Shown: positions 24,739-36,500 of the stretch, piece by piece | Numbering within the stretch: position 1 is the first letter of the stretch | Layout: each line of letters starts with the position of its first letter | Assembly (NCBI GenBank): GCA_025200525.1 | Contig: CM045762.1 | Span: forward strand, 110,210,734-110,274,733 | DNA: 64,000 nucleotides | Direction of reading: 5' to 3' | Source of the DNA: Camellia lanceoleosa | Lineage: Eukaryota > Streptophyta > Magnoliopsida > Ericales > Theaceae | The notes under the pieces: model-generated | Databases searched by the model: none | What the model was told of the DNA's origin: nothing | What the model saw: the letters and a program-made list of their open reading frames with translations, nothing else | Translations under genes and position numbers: made by a program

Positions 24739-25851
24739 TTTTTTTCCAATCTAAAGAAAATGTACCCCATCAGCTGATCTTCTGGTAAAAATATACTTAA
24801 ACCAAGAAAAAAGATACACATACATACTTTGATTTTTAAATAGCCATATAATCAATAAAAACTCTTTCCAACTCCCCTTACACTATAGTAAAACTCCTTG
24901 TAATTCCCTTTACATCATTATTATAAGGATTCCATCACTTTTGTTTTATCTATAGGAGAGAGCTTGGTGCTTTTGTTGTGCCGGAGCTAGATTTAGCTGG
25001 TTATAAAATTTAATAAAATTGAGAAAATTAGAGTGAGACTTTAAATCTCAAAGAGGCTACAATAAAAAATTTCACCGTAAATTATGAGATTTATGATAAA
25101 AGTGTTCTCTTTTTAATTCAATTTTAAAATAGTTTAATATATTCTCTTTTTGAAAGCCATAAATCATGGAATAATTACCTAATAGAATTTTTTTAAATAA
25201 AAAAATTAGACATGGGATTTTGAAACTATGGCTTTTCGTTGCAGATAGATATAAATACAGATAAACTTTTCTAAAATATTTCATTATTTTTAATTTTTTG
25301 TGTAACACAAGATTTTTGCAATTTGTAGGGCTCTCTTCTGTTTTTTTTTCTTTCTTTTTTTTTTTTTTTTTTGAGAATAAGAGATTTGAAAATTTATTCT
25401 AAAGAAAATTTAAGTGTCTCAAAAGATAGAAATATATGTGCATAAGAAGCCAGTTTTTGAATGTTTAAAATTTGACATCTTTATTTTCTTATTCTAGCAA
25501 ATTGCTTCCTATATTTAAAAGTAAAACAAAAATGTATTTTGAAAAGCAGTGGCACATTTTCCTTTTAAAAATTATAAATTCTGGACTAATTATGGAAAGA
25601 TAAAAAATATATGTACATAAGAAGTCAATCTTTGAATATTTGAAATTAGACATCTTTATTTTCTTATTCCGATGAATTGCTTTCTATAGTTAAAAGCAAA
25701 ACAAATATATATTTTGAAAAGCATTAGTATATTTTCCTTTTAAAAAACATAAATCATATACTAATTAGAATTTTATTTTTATATGGTTAAATGGAAGTTA
25801 GTTTATGGATATTTTTTTAATTGTTTAAATTTTTTTAAAAAAAATCAAGAA
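24739..25851. other. AT-rich spacer, no gene seen
   Basis: AT-rich host-like sequence with T tracts (25337-25372) and an imperfect internal duplication: words around 25430-25580 (agaagccagtttttgaatg, catctttattttcttattc, attttgaaaagca) recur at 25617-25740. No coding region is supportable. The missing 3' exons of polygalacturonase copy 1 are not recognisable here. Confidence 0.6.
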
Positions 25852-28232
25852 TGTGACGATCGGGTCTTTGTTTCCTCTCTCTTTTCCTTCTTCTTCTTCA
25901 CTCCGTTCTTTTGCTCTCGTTGAGTTTGAAAATGTCAGAAAATTTGTTTCAAATAAAGTTCTTGTTCTTGTTTTGTTCGATGATTGAATTTCACCCATTC
26001 CAGAGAGGGCGCGGTCAAGTCCAGGGTGCCCAGGGGCCGAACCAGAGAATTTTGGTCTGCTGGGCCAGGGCTGCACGTGTGGGACACTAGACCGCACGTG
26101 TGGGATGGGGGCCGCACGTGCGGGGAGAGGGGATTTTCAGTGGGTTGCACACTATTAAAAATGCACGTGCGTGAGGAGGTGCGGTGAGGTGCCGCATGTA
26201 CGGGAGGGGGAAGCCGCATGTGCGGCATGGGCTCCGCACGTGCGGGAAAAGCCCAGATCCAAAAACTCTATTTTTTTTCCTTTTTGTCTGAAAGTGTATC
26301 TCATTTTTGGCATTTCTCTCTCACTCTAAACCATATTTTCCTCCTTCTTCTCTCTAGAAAACCTTTCTAACACCCTAAAATACTTTGATTCTTGCAACCT
26401 TTGGGTCCAGATCATCAACATTTCACACCAACTTTGAAGATCCAAGCTAGGGCTCCTTTGGGTGTTGTGGAAAAATTGAAGAAGTTCCCAATCAAGTTAG
26501 GGTTTCACTCTCTCTCTTCATCAAGCTTCAGGTAGGGACATTCTTGAGTTATATATACAAGTTATGCTATTTTGATGATGGTTTTAAGAGTTTCTTCCAG
26601 TTCCTTGTTGATTTTAATCTTGTGTTTCAAAAATGTAGAAACTTTTAAATGTGGGTTGTATCACTACTCTTTTATAATCCTAGAGGTTTTTCTTTTGTGT
26701 TATTTATATATTTATGTAAGTTTTTAGTTGATTTTGTAACTCTCCTTGAAAATTTCGAGAATGGGTTTGGTGGCTCAAGGGATTGATGATTTTTGTGAAA
26801 CAAACTCTATTTTGCGTTCATTTAGAGATTTTCTTGAAATTTTGGACAACATGAGTTGAGATTGAAGTGTTTGATAAGATTTTATAAAAGAGAGGAACAA
26901 TGTTAGGGTTTTTGTGAAAACCTAAAAAAATGGGGCTTTTTGAAAACATAGAAAATTCATGGAATAAACTTCTTTTCTTGTGCAAAAATGGGTGAGTGAG
27001 TGTAGAATTCACATCTTGGTAAGAGAAGTGGTAGTCTCCTTGATATAAGAAAATGGAGGATTTATTTTTAAGTTGTGGTTAGATGCATGAAAAATATTTA
27101 ATTGTGAGATGGTGATTGTTGTGCATTATGAATTGCGAGAATTATGGATGGTGGAGGTTAGTATTTGAAAACCTCATATATGGCTTCGAAAGGATTAAAT
27201 TGATGAGAGATTGATGTCATGTGTTGAAGACACAAGGTTATCTTGAAAAAGAGGTAAAGGAAAATGTATTGTTGGCATTGTTGTACAAACTTTGAACATG
27301 GGAAATGTTATGAGTTATGGAAAATCATTGCATTGCATATTCATTCAATTATTATTTATGCATTGTAAATTTTGATGGAAGATATTTATTTCATGAAAGA
27401 AAATAATGTTGTCTTATCAATTATGGAAATGTGTATAGGGTAAATACGGTGGTAAGTCCGGTTAGGGGGTGTAGATGAATTCGATAAGTTGGCCTGAGTG
27501 TCCATGGTGAAAGACTAGAAAACCGTGCGGATAGGTGTCGAGCCTTCCGGTTAATACCGGTAAAAATGACAATTTGGTAGTACTCACAGAGTTTACTTGC
27601 AGACACCAGCCTAGGGATTACCAGTGTCGTATTTACCACCCCTCTATTGATTAAAATTGGAAGTTTTGAAATGTGTTGTGATTGCAAGCTTTAATTGAAA
27701 AATGAAAATCTTTAAGAAAAGCATGAAATGAAATTTCTTTAAAGGAGCACGGCATAGCATTGACATTTGCATTTTTATTGAGAATTGCATAATTATATAT
27801 ACTTTGTTAGAATTCTCTACTGGGCTTTATGCTCACCCCATGGGACTTTGGTGTAGGTAAAGACGAGGTGATCCCACCAAGTTGAGGGCATGGATAATTG
27901 TAAAGAGTACATAGCTCTTATTTTGTTGTGATCTTTCTGTGACCCAAGGGCTAATGTGTTTGGGTCTGAGAGACCATTGTGTGTAACTGGGCTATTGCCC
28001 TGGAAGATGTACGCCCATAAGGGCATTTGATTGTTTTCAGATTTAGATGTTTCATGTGCCATAGATTCATGTGCTCTTTTAATTCGTTGAATGTATATCG
28101 CAAGTGGACTTTTGTATCTAATCCATTTGTTATATATGAGATGATAGGAGGATTATTGTCATAGATTGGTCAATGTTTTAGTGAGTGTATTATTGTGGTT
28201 AGTTCGTGTTGAATTATTTTCGGGACATTACA
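25852..28232 (+). mobile_element. Family-2 solo LTR
   Basis: Starts TGTGACGATCGGG and ends CGGGACATTACA. A perfect 5-bp duplication, aagaa, flanks it (25847-25851 and 28233-28237). It shows the same order of blocks as the element A LTR: CT-rich start, CACGTG palindrome array, T tract, CT-rich leader, then the GGGTAAATACGGTGGTAAG segment and the conserved 3' part. No internal region, so a solo LTR. Confidence 0.9.
26070..26245. repeat. CACGTG palindrome array in family-2 solo LTR
   Basis: About seven words of the type CCGCACGTGCGG or a close variant (GCACGTGTGGG, GCCGCACGTGCGGGG, GCACGTGCGTG, CCGCATGTGCGG, CCGCACGTGCGGG) in 175 bases. The core CACGTG is the plant G-box. Lies between a CT-rich 5' part and a T tract. 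Confidence 0.8.
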
Positions 28233-28380
28233 AAGAAAATCAGTATGAGATATTGAAACCCTCACAAAACTACTCACTAAAAACCTCTTTTTCCTTAATA
28301 CATAGTATAGATAATATAATTTGATAAAATAAAAAAATTAAAATTAAAAGCAAATCAAGATTGAGATTATGACAAGTTAC

Positions 28381-28462
28381 CTTATGCCATGGCATAGACC
28401 ACTTGTAATGCTAGTAATGTTTATAAGGGAGGAATTACCATGAATAGAAATGCAGTCGTCAC
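28381..28462 (-). pseudogene. Polygalacturonase copy 1, GDDC exon
   Basis: 82-bp exon of a GH28 pectin-cleaving enzyme, a secreted cell-wall protein. It encodes GDDCISIHGNSS, then ITSITSGLCHGIR. The acceptor is ATAAATAG and the donor AAG|GTAACTT. Both Asp of GDD and the His of the GHG region (here CHG) are kept, but the usual CGPGHGI is changed to SGLCHGI. The three exons that should follow (SLG, RIK and C-terminal, as in copy 2) are not found before the solo LTR at 28232 nor beyond it, so the copy is truncated. Confidence 0.8.
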
Positions 28463-28559
28463 CTATTTATGTAGTAGTTCACTAAAATTATCCCGTTACA
28501 ATTTAATAACAATAACAACAATAATAACAATGCGAAAATGGTTAAGACAAGTTATTTAC

Positions 28560-28767
28560 CGGTTGCGATGTTTGAGTCATGGATTTGAATTTGGCTAGAC
28601 CTAGAAATGTCAATTCCATATGTGTTAGGACTATTCCCCGGTGCATTTAAATTAATATGAGAGATGATTACATTTTTACAATTATTTATTGTAATATGAT
28701 TTCTTGGGCGGTTAATAGAGTGCAATCCACTAAGTTGAAGATTGTTACATCCGCTGAAGTGTACAGC
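28560..28767 (-). pseudogene. Polygalacturonase copy 1, NTD-motif exon
   Basis: 208-bp exon encoding AVHFSGCNNLQLSGLHSIN, then RPRNHITINNCKNVIISHIN and SPNTYGIDISRSSQIQIHDS. It is bounded by acceptor TGCAG and donor CCG|GTAAATAA. The open frame is intact, but the catalytic NTD triad has become NTY, which removes one of the three acid residues essential in GH28. The acceptor sits six bases from the antisense LTR that starts at 28774, so the intron upstream was hit by that insertion. Copy 2 has the homologous exon at 56326-56534. Confidence 0.85.
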
Positions 28768-28773
28768 CTGCAC

Positions 28774-30785
28774 TGTAACGTCCCAGATTTTATTACTTGA
28801 ATATCATTATCCAATCCCTGATTATAGTCCATTTCGATAATAATAAAAGCGGATGCAAGAATAAATAGCTACGCAATAAATGTTCTCTCTCGTATGCACG
28901 GTGATGAACTATTCAATTACAATAATTATAACATGTGCCCTTAGGCTTACATAGAAAAAACAAAACAAAACAAAACAAATAAATAAAAAGGGATCAACCA
29001 TTACTACAATAGGATGGCATTCCACCTACAAGTAATAGACCACGTGGTCAACAAATAAGGAGACTCCATGGTCTTGAATAATATTCCAAACTTCTCACCT
29101 AAAAAATGGTTAACAACGTGGGATGAACACTAATGTCCAGTAGAGATTCCAATGATTCTAAACAATAGCGTAATATAGATTTATATGATCATGAATGCTC
29201 CAGCTCAATAAATATACATAGATAGTGTTGTTTTACATATCCAAAATATACTTACATGCGTATACTTTTCTCAAAAGAATCATTATTTATCATTTCAAGA
29301 AAAATCCATTTTTCAGACCTTCGTAATTCATTATTTTCAATTCAAAAGGTTTCCAAACCGAAGTCACATCGCGAATATCACACACAATAACCATTTCGGC
29401 AACTCTACGACTTATCTTTTATAATCCAAATGATTGCATCACGACGTTTATTTTCAAAATCAAATCCACAATTAATCCTTTATACCCCCATGCTACTCAT
29501 TTACACCAAACAACATTAATGAACATAACAAAGATATTCTCAATAGAATCAATCCACCTCATAACACAATTTCAACTATATTCTCAATACATATTTTCGT
29601 CAATAATAATCTCTACAAATATACACACATTAGCAATAAAATCTCGTAATAAAATAAACAACTTGTGACCTCGCCAAGCCCCATTACCATCGTGGTCTCG
29701 CCAAGAACCATGTCTGTCTGCTTTACCGGTTGCTAGCCGGAAGGAATGCATTACCTCTATATAGCACAACCTGCTTTACCGGGTGCTCACTGGAAGGAAC
29801 GCATTACCTCTATATTGCACATCAGCCCGCTTTACCAGTTGCTAGCCAGAAGGATCGTGTTACCTCTATATAGCATAACCACATTCCATAACATGTGCAC
29901 CTTAATTTCCTTCCATTCATTCACATATAATTATGTAGTTATGCAGTTAATCAACAACACATAAGGTTTCACATCAACCTATTTCACATCAACTCTACAA
30001 GTAATATCGTTCTCCACCGATGGCCGAGGACAAAACCTCTAAGCATTTAATAGTAATAATATAAATTCTTATAAACAAGATGGTGTGATTCTCATAACAT
30101 TTCCATACCTCAATATTACCAATATTGTCTAGAGTTAGATTAACAATTATACCATCTCATAATGTCCACTATTGATTCTACTGTTTTTGATCACCAACAT
30201 TTACAGCATAGGCCAATTTCATGATAATCATTTACTTTATTCTCTCTCTACTTTCCATTTCTAGTTCACAATAATTATTACAATCATCTATTAATTACTT
30301 TTCAACTATCACATTTTTTTCAATTTACCAATGACAATACCTAGCTCAACCATTCATAAACATTAACCCTTTTTCATAGTACATAACCATCAAATAAAAA
30401 TTAGGGTTTTTCGTTCTAAATTTCACAACTAACTTTAAATAGCATCTATTCATCATATTAACCAAGACATCACAAGATCAACCATTTAAATTTCCTTCTC
30501 TTTCCATTTCACATTCCTTATTCACAAAAAATAAATAAATAAATAAATTCAACATGAATCAATATTTATATATATAATAAAGAAAAAAAAATCATCTTTT
30601 CTTTACATTCTCATAAACATTAAACTAAAAATTAGGGCTTTTTATTTCAACCATCATAAACATGTTCTATTAGCTTAAAATTTCCATAATCAACACCAAA
30701 AGATGAGATTAAACTATTTGATTCAAAACCCTAAATCTCATCTACATGTATTTAAAAAAAAATCACTTATAAACTCATGTTTTTT
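28774..30785 (-). mobile_element. Antisense LTR, family-2-like, truncated
   Basis: Starts TGTAACGTCCCAG, the antisense form of an LTR 3' end, directly in the polygalacturonase intron. It contains blocks typical of family 2 in antisense order, including a triplicated gctttaccggttgctagcc segment at 29718-29882. No matching 5' terminus is seen before 30786, where another LTR-like start (TGTAACGCTCTC) begins, so it seems to be cut there. The stretch 29890-30785 is AT-rich and non-coding. Confidence 0.6.
29718..29882. repeat. Three tandem units of about 55 bp
   Basis: Three head-to-tail units, each starting with a form of ctgctttaccggttgctagc and ending attacctctatatagcac. Other family-2 LTRs carry a single related segment (for example near 49590). 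Confidence 0.75.
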
Positions 30786-31492
30786 GTAACGCTCTCAAAT
30801 TTAAACACATAAATCGACCCAACCCCGCTACATAGCTCGAAAGCATGAGGCTCAAATGGCCCGAATTTGACTTTCTATCTGCTGTGGACATGTGCTGAAC
30901 TCAACTCCCACACCCCACACATTTCATTTGAAAAAACGAAGAAGAAAGGAAACATAACACCTAACTCTCCATGACCCATCTCCAATGGTCCTTCAATCAC
31001 TGTCTCACACAGGTGTCCCTGTGGGTGTTTCTGTGAACATTGATTGACTCAGTGATTGTGGTCGAGATATGGCTCAGAAACCATGTGTTAGCCCAGTACC
31101 CAGCCACCAAAATCACCACCATTGTTGTCGGACACACCGTCCTCTACAACACAAATCAACAACACCACATGGGTTTGATTCTCCCATCTGTAAAGAATAT
31201 TTATCACTCTCTCACTAGGTGGGGTTTGGAGAGAGAAATCAATGTCTCACCCTCTTTCTCATCCAATTGTTTGAACCTATCCTTTGCTACCTACAGAGAC
31301 GATTTGGCTGAAAATTTTACCAAGGTAGCACAGTTTCAGGCTTTCACCAGCAACGTACAACAATACTAAGCAAGATTGTTGTAGAGTACACCATAAAAAG
31401 TTTGTCCACGAAATAGGCAATAATAACTCTGCTAATCCTCTTTCCTAACTTGCTTTGCACTTCGATACTTGCCTTCAGCCTCCTCAACTCTA

Positions 31493-31541
<49 letters not shown>

Positions 31542-31680
31542 CATACATATAGAGAACAATAGAGCTTCAATCAACTTTGCTACTCATCAAAATGTTGAAG
31601 ATGGTGTGGCTCTTTACTGGTAATCAAACCTCAACCCAAATCTCTTTTCTGCTTTCACTTTTCTTTTCTCTTCAACATAG

Positions 31681-31721
<41 letters not shown>

Positions 31722-31818
31722 TATGACAAAAATATATTTGACTGAGTTTTCGAGCCAATCGAGCTGAAAAGTCTCGAGCTACGAAGCTTTTCTCAAATCG
31801 ACCATTCATGATATCCAT
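30786..31818. other. LTR-like start and unclassified sequence
   Basis: Begins TGTAACGCTCTCAAA, resembling the antisense start of family 1, but then diverges. Contains an AC run (31499-31533) and a GA run (31685-31718). The open frame at 31040-31369 shows no domain and I do not call it a gene. This stretch is the left host of the CACTA element (target cat at 31816-31818). Confidence 0.4.
31499..31718. repeat. AC/AT and GA microsatellites
   Basis: (AC)n at 31499-31533 followed by AT steps, and (GA)n at 31685-31718. Confidence 0.95.
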
Positions 31819-32544
31819 CACTACAAAAAAAAAGGACATACAGTGACGTTTTTTTCTATAACGTTTTTCAAAAACATCATGAAATTTGTCCAGATTTTTC
31901 AAATTCCAAAAAAATTAAACTAAACCATCCCTCGTTTTGTGCCCCGGTTAGTTCTTTTAAACAATGGCTCAACTCAAGGCTATGACATTCTTCTATTCAG
32001 ATTGAATAGAGGCGTGACTTCAGGAAGAGAGAGAAATCGAGGCATCGGATCTTCGAGGCGTCGGATCTTTGATCTCCATCAATTCTTCAGTTGTTTGATC
32101 TGAAAAATCTTGTTCTACTCGTGATTTGAGCGTATATCTCCGTGATTGTTCGAATCCCTATGATCTAAATCGATCTAGGGCTCAAGGTTAGGGTTTTCTG
32201 ATATAGATTTGCTACATTCACACAAGATCTATAAAATTTCATGGCTAAAACTAACGATTAGGAATTGCTTTCTCTCAATTTAGTTGATTTCCAGCTTTTT
32301 TTTTGCTTTTGTTGTGTTTTCTCCTTTCATTTTTGTTCCTTCATTTCTAGTCCTTGTGTGGAACACTCTTTTCTTCCGTCAGATTGAGCAGCAGCAATGG
32401 TGAATCGATTTATCTATGGTTTCGAGTGCGGTGTTAGTGTCTCTAACCATGTACGGGACAAGCAGGTGGCGTTGGATGTGGATCGTTGGTAACAATGAGT
32501 AGAAGCTCAACAATGAAGAGATGCAGATCTGCTCTCTCTAAGCT

Positions 32545-32580
32545 CAGATCTGCTCTCTCTCTCTCTCTCTCTCTCTCATC
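32545..32580. repeat. CT microsatellite
   Basis: (CT)n run inside the CACTA element. Confidence 0.95.
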
Positions 32581-33228
32581 TGCTAACATGGTAATATCAT
32601 ATCTGCTTTGTCTCTCTTTAGTCCATTATTTTTCCTTTTTTGGAATCTCATTTGGCATTTCTTGCTTTCTAACTCTCCTAATAATCATTTCGGTGTAGTT
32701 CCCATGTAAATTGATAAACTTTCATCTTGGTATGTTCTCCGAGTTTCCTTTTTTTTCAAGCTGCTACACACGGGTGGTCCTGTTATTGACTACTTGTGCA
32801 GATAGCCAAGAAAAGAAAGGCATTTTCTTGATTCATATCTTTAACTATTTTCTCCCTCTGGATATTGATAATATAATAAATTTGTTTGGCTTTGTTGCAA
32901 TTATATGTTAATTGAATATGAATTGTTGAACTTGTTGGGTATTTTTTTTTCCCCTCGCTATTTCAAAGAGGAAAAAGAAGGGAGGAAAAATAGTATGTTT
33001 TAAGTTGTAGATTTATATGCATTAAGATGTTGGGTAATTGTCTAATTGATGATGTTTTATTGATTGGGTAAACAAGTACAATAAGTTTGAAGCCTAAACA
33101 AAGCTGTGGGAAGGACAACAACTAAGGAGCCTTTTTGATATGACTCGTGCCCGTATTTATCTTGATTATAAGTTAGTATGATGTTGGTCACTAATAATTT
33201 TATTTTATTTTTGCCACTGAACCTGTAG

Positions 33229-33270
33229 AATCCTATGATGTAGTGGTTGTTGGTGTTGGGCTTGCAAGTA
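33229..33270 (+). pseudogene. Possible exon start with FAD/NAD-binding motif
   Basis: After an acceptor-like CTGTAG, the sequence encodes SYDVVVVGVGLAS, the shape of a Rossmann beta-alpha-beta nucleotide-binding N terminus (GxGxxS). It then meets a stop. Too short to assign to a family. If real it would be a further captured gene. Confidence 0.3.
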
Positions 33271-33364
33271 TGTATTGTTAGACTTTCTTAGATAGTTGAT
33301 TGTCCAATTTGTCATAACTGTTTTGATATTTGAAAAATGTAATATTCTCTTCCCGATTGACCCC

Positions 33365-33391
33365 AAAAAAAAAAAAAAAAAAAAAAAAAAA
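33365..33391. repeat. Poly-A run
   Basis: About 27 consecutive A inside the CACTA element. Confidence 0.95.
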
Positions 33392-34251
33392 CACTATAAA
33401 ATCAAATCACTTGCGCTGCCCAAAAGGAGGGCATTTATACAATTTTTTATGATTGAATGATCCAAGTTTAGGGTTTTTCAGTTGAGGGTCAAGTGATGTT
33501 GAATGATAATTGAGACGGTGTCCTTATAATTAACCCCTCTAGATAATAGAAAAATATCTCCTTATGGTTTTCTGATGGTAAATTTGAGAATGAAGTTTTG
33601 AGACTTGATCTCTCAATTGCAAGCTGTAAAAATTGCACTCAAATTTGTTTGGCGACTTGTTCTCAAACACTCCATCACTGCTATCTACAAGCAATCCTAT
33701 AGGATTTTGTCAAACAACTATAAGTCACTCTTAAAACTCATAATTAAGTTTCTCTGTGTGGCAATGTTTAAGTACTTGATATTTTAAGGGTGATAGTTGG
33801 AACCTAGGTTGCTTGCATGGGCATGACGTATGATGTATTGGATTCAGAAAATTGATAAGTTTTGATATGTGGACATGTTGGTATTTCCAACTAATGTAGT
33901 GTCTAAGTACAGTATCTATAAAATGTTTTAGCACATATTTTTGCACTCCACATATGCCAATATGCACCATGTGGGAAAAATGGCTTTCCATCTTTATTGA
34001 TTTTCATTTAAAAATTTCTTAGAAATTGTACCGTGTACTTCATAGATGAAAATTGTTAATCTTCATGCAAAGGAAACTTCTTACATGAAGCTGTAGAGTG
34101 ACACTTGCCTGAACATGTCTGATATTGTTACATTATAATTTATAGGCATCTCATTGTTGTTTGTTCTTAAGAATCTAATTTCTTCGTGTTTTAGTTTTTG
34201 AGACCTCTATATTCTTTTGTCGATATGGATTTAATTTCTTCTCTTCTTCAG

Positions 34252-34336
34252 TCCTCACTTTCAACACCTTTCCAGTCTGTTCAACCTGCTCAAACAACAG
34301 GTTCTTTTGGGTTTGGCAATTTTCAAACACAAGCAA
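34252..34336 (+). pseudogene. NUP98: Captured NUP98 exon 1 of 5
   Basis: Acceptor CTTCTTCAG, then codons for SSLSTPFQSVQPAQ and TTGSFGFGNFQTQA, and a donor CAA|GTACTT. This is the FG-repeat type sequence of the plant nuclear pore protein NUP98. It joins in phase to the next fragment at 34439. Confidence 0.7.
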
Positions 34337-34438
34337 GTACTTGGTATATTTAGTCTTTAACTACCTTTTCTATAAATCTTCAATATTTTTATGGTTGATT
34401 TCCCCCTGCCCCCTTTTTTCTTTGGTGCCTTAATATAG

Positions 34439-34499
34439 CTGGTACAAGTGGTTTTGGAGGCATGCCAAGCATTTTTGGTCAGAGTACTTTTGGACAATC
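34439..34499 (+). pseudogene. NUP98: Captured NUP98 exon 2 of 5
   Basis: Acceptor AATATAG and donor ATC|GTACGTT. Encodes GTSGFGGMPSIFGQSTFGQS, again FG-repeat in type (GFG, FGQ). Intron-exon structure is kept on both sides, so the capture was from genomic DNA rather than cDNA. Confidence 0.75.
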
Positions 34500-34785
34500 G
34501 TACGTTCTTCCCCCCCCCCCTTTTTTTTTGTGGTCATGGACAATTCCTTTTTTTCATATGCGCACATGACCATCTCAATGACACAGGATGGCCTAGTTTT
34601 TTTTATATGCGCATTATGTCACAATTTTATGAGTATTCAACATTATTTCCTTACTTGTCTTTTTGGCCCAGCCCTTGGGTTAGCACTTAAACTGTCATTG
34701 TGTGAAATTTTGCTTAATTGTGCATCTATTTCTACTTTTAAGCCTTGTTTTGGTACTTTATGTGACTCTGGTTTGTTTGTAATAG

Positions 34786-34922
34786 GTCTGTTACTCAGGG
34801 CTCTGCAGTTGCACAACCACTTCCTGTTGCAAATCCTTTTGGAACTCTACCTGCAATGCCTCAGATGTCAATTGGTCGTTCAGGGATTGCACCTTCTATT
34901 CAATATGGAATTTCTAGCCTGC
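34786..34922 (+). pseudogene. NUP98: Captured NUP98 exon 3 of 5
   Basis: Acceptor TTGTAATAG, then [32 protein letters not shown] and [13 protein letters not shown]. This matches the linker of plant NUP98 between the FG region and the autoproteolytic domain. The 3' end runs into a poly-A and (CAA)n/(CAAAA)n stretch at 34957-35020, and no donor is obvious. Confidence 0.8.
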
Positions 34923-34956
34923 CAATAAGCATGACTTGTCCTGTCCAGGCAGAACT

Positions 34957-35028
34957 AAAAAAAAAAAAAAAAAACAACAACAACAACAACAACAACAAAA
35001 CAAAACAAAACAAAACAAAACAAAAAAA
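34957..35028. repeat. Poly-A, CAA and CAAAA simple repeat
   Basis: A run of A, then (CAA)n, then (CAAAA)n, inside an intron-like part of the captured NUP98 segment. Confidence 0.95.
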
Positions 35029-35233
35029 ATCCTAGAGGAACTAAGAACTATGAGTAGTTTTAATTTATAATTTATTTTGGTGGGATTCTGTTTCAATTTG
35101 ATTATTAAATTGAAATTTCAATTTTCATTGTTACATTTTGTTTGTAATTGTAATTACCATGTCTGAACTTCTTTTCTGAAGAGCTAGTTATGAGATTTAT
35201 CATGTGCATGTGGTAACATAGTTTTCGAAACAG

Positions 35234-35350
35234 GTTGTTGACAAACCTGCTCCGGTTGGAATATCATCTTTGTTGACTTCTCGCCACCTTTCTCAAAGGC
35301 GGATTAGGTTGCCTGCAAGGAAATATCATCCTAAAAATGATGGTCCAAAG
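35234..35350 (+). pseudogene. NUP98: Captured NUP98 exon 4 of 5
   Basis: Acceptor AAACAG, then [20 protein letters not shown] and [19 protein letters not shown], a highly characteristic plant NUP98 segment. The exon should end at AAG with a GT donor, but the next bases are TTGATG, so the donor seems lost. Confidence 0.88.
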
Positions 35351-35434
35351 TTGATGATGATTCCTCTAGTAAAACTTAGTATCTCATTTTAAAATAGAAA
35401 TTATTACACTTCATTGCTTAATTTTGATATCCAG

Positions 35435-35612
35435 GTGCCATTTTTCACTGATGATGAAGAAACTCCGAGCACACCTAAGGCAGATCCTCTTTTCATTCCC
35501 AGGGAGAATCCTAGAGCTCTTGTTATTCGTCCCTTGGAACAGTGGCCTCCAAGAACAAATGTGGATAAATCATCTCCATTGAAGGACACATCTAGTCCAA
35601 CACATGAGAATG
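35435..35612 (+). pseudogene. NUP98: Captured NUP98 exon 5 of 5
   Basis: Acceptor ATCCAG, then [39 protein letters not shown] and [15 protein letters not shown], donor AATG|GTAAAT. It continues exon 4 in frame and has no stop. The best-conserved captured piece. Confidence 0.9.
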
Positions 35613-35837
35613 GTAAATTTTTCTTGTATTTTAAATTTGGTGGGCCTGAATGCTCAATCTTTAGGTATGGGAACAATGGAAAATGTGCGAAATTCATTAT
35701 TGGGGCTGGAACAAAGAATTATTTTGCTTGTATTAAACTAATGTTGTAGCTGGTATCTACTTTGTCACCATAAATGGAATGTTATGGGGAGGAGAATACC
35801 TAAACTAACACAGGATGTGGTAGTAGAAAATTGATCT

Positions 35838-35961
35838 TATATCGGTCAACTACCCCAACATCCTCGGCAGCAGTTAGCAAAGGTTTTCCCACATGCCCAT
35901 CCATTAGCTGTTGATCTTGTTGATAAAATGTTGACATTTGATCCTGCTAAAAGAATTACAG
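35838..35961 (+). pseudogene. Captured MAP kinase exon fragment
   Basis: Encodes YIGQLPQHPRQQLAKVFPHA followed by HPLAVDLVDKMLTFDPAKRI, the C-lobe of a plant mitogen-activated protein kinase (usual form YIRQLPQHPRQ and DLVDKMLTFDP.KRIT). The donor is ACAG|GTAATT. The catalytic N-terminal exons are absent, and the start of the fragment fades into unrelated sequence with no clear acceptor. Confidence 0.88.
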
Positions 35962-36235
35962 GTAATTTCCCTTGGTCTCTTGTTCAGGGCATCCAAGTCG
36001 GGGTCTTTTATTAGGAGTGCATGTTTTATAACTTCTGTTTCATTGAAATAAATAGATTGGTTTCACCCTGAGTAGTAGTCCAACCAAGAGGGAGGGAGAG
36101 AGGCTGGAACAAATAGATATAGGCTTTATTCATATGGACAGTTAAGTGTGTTTTCCTGTCAAATTTTAGGCTTCATTGCCTATTGCTGAATCTTAAAGCA
36201 TTGCTGTTTACGTTCAGGTAAAACAGCTGAAGCTG

Positions 36236-36500
36236 TTTCCATTTCTTTGATTTATTTCTTTCTCTATTTTCTGAAATAGTTTCTATGTGTTGATTTATTT
36301 CTTTCTCTATTTGCTAAAATAGTTTCTATGTGTGAAATGGTTTTGAAATAATTTATTTCGTTTCTGAAATGTTTTGATTTTTGTAACATTTGTTCTTTGA
36401 TTGAAATGAGTTTCTGAAATAGTTTCTATTTTCTGGAATCGGTTTCTGAAATAATTTTATATTTTCTGAATCTAAAATGGATTTTTGAAATGGTTTCCAT
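36236..36500. repeat. Short TTTCTGAAAT-type repeats
   Basis: Imperfect direct repeats of tttctgaaatagtttctatg and gatttatttctttctctat, five or more diverged copies, inside the CACTA element. Not coding. Confidence 0.65.

Noticed and set aside
31040..31369. 109-codon plus-strand frame
   Set aside because: No recognisable domain, in repeat-rich sequence next to the CACTA element.
34448..34928. Open frames of 80 and 132 codons over the captured NUP98 segment
   Set aside because: They read through introns; the real signal is the spliced exon series on the same strand in other phases.
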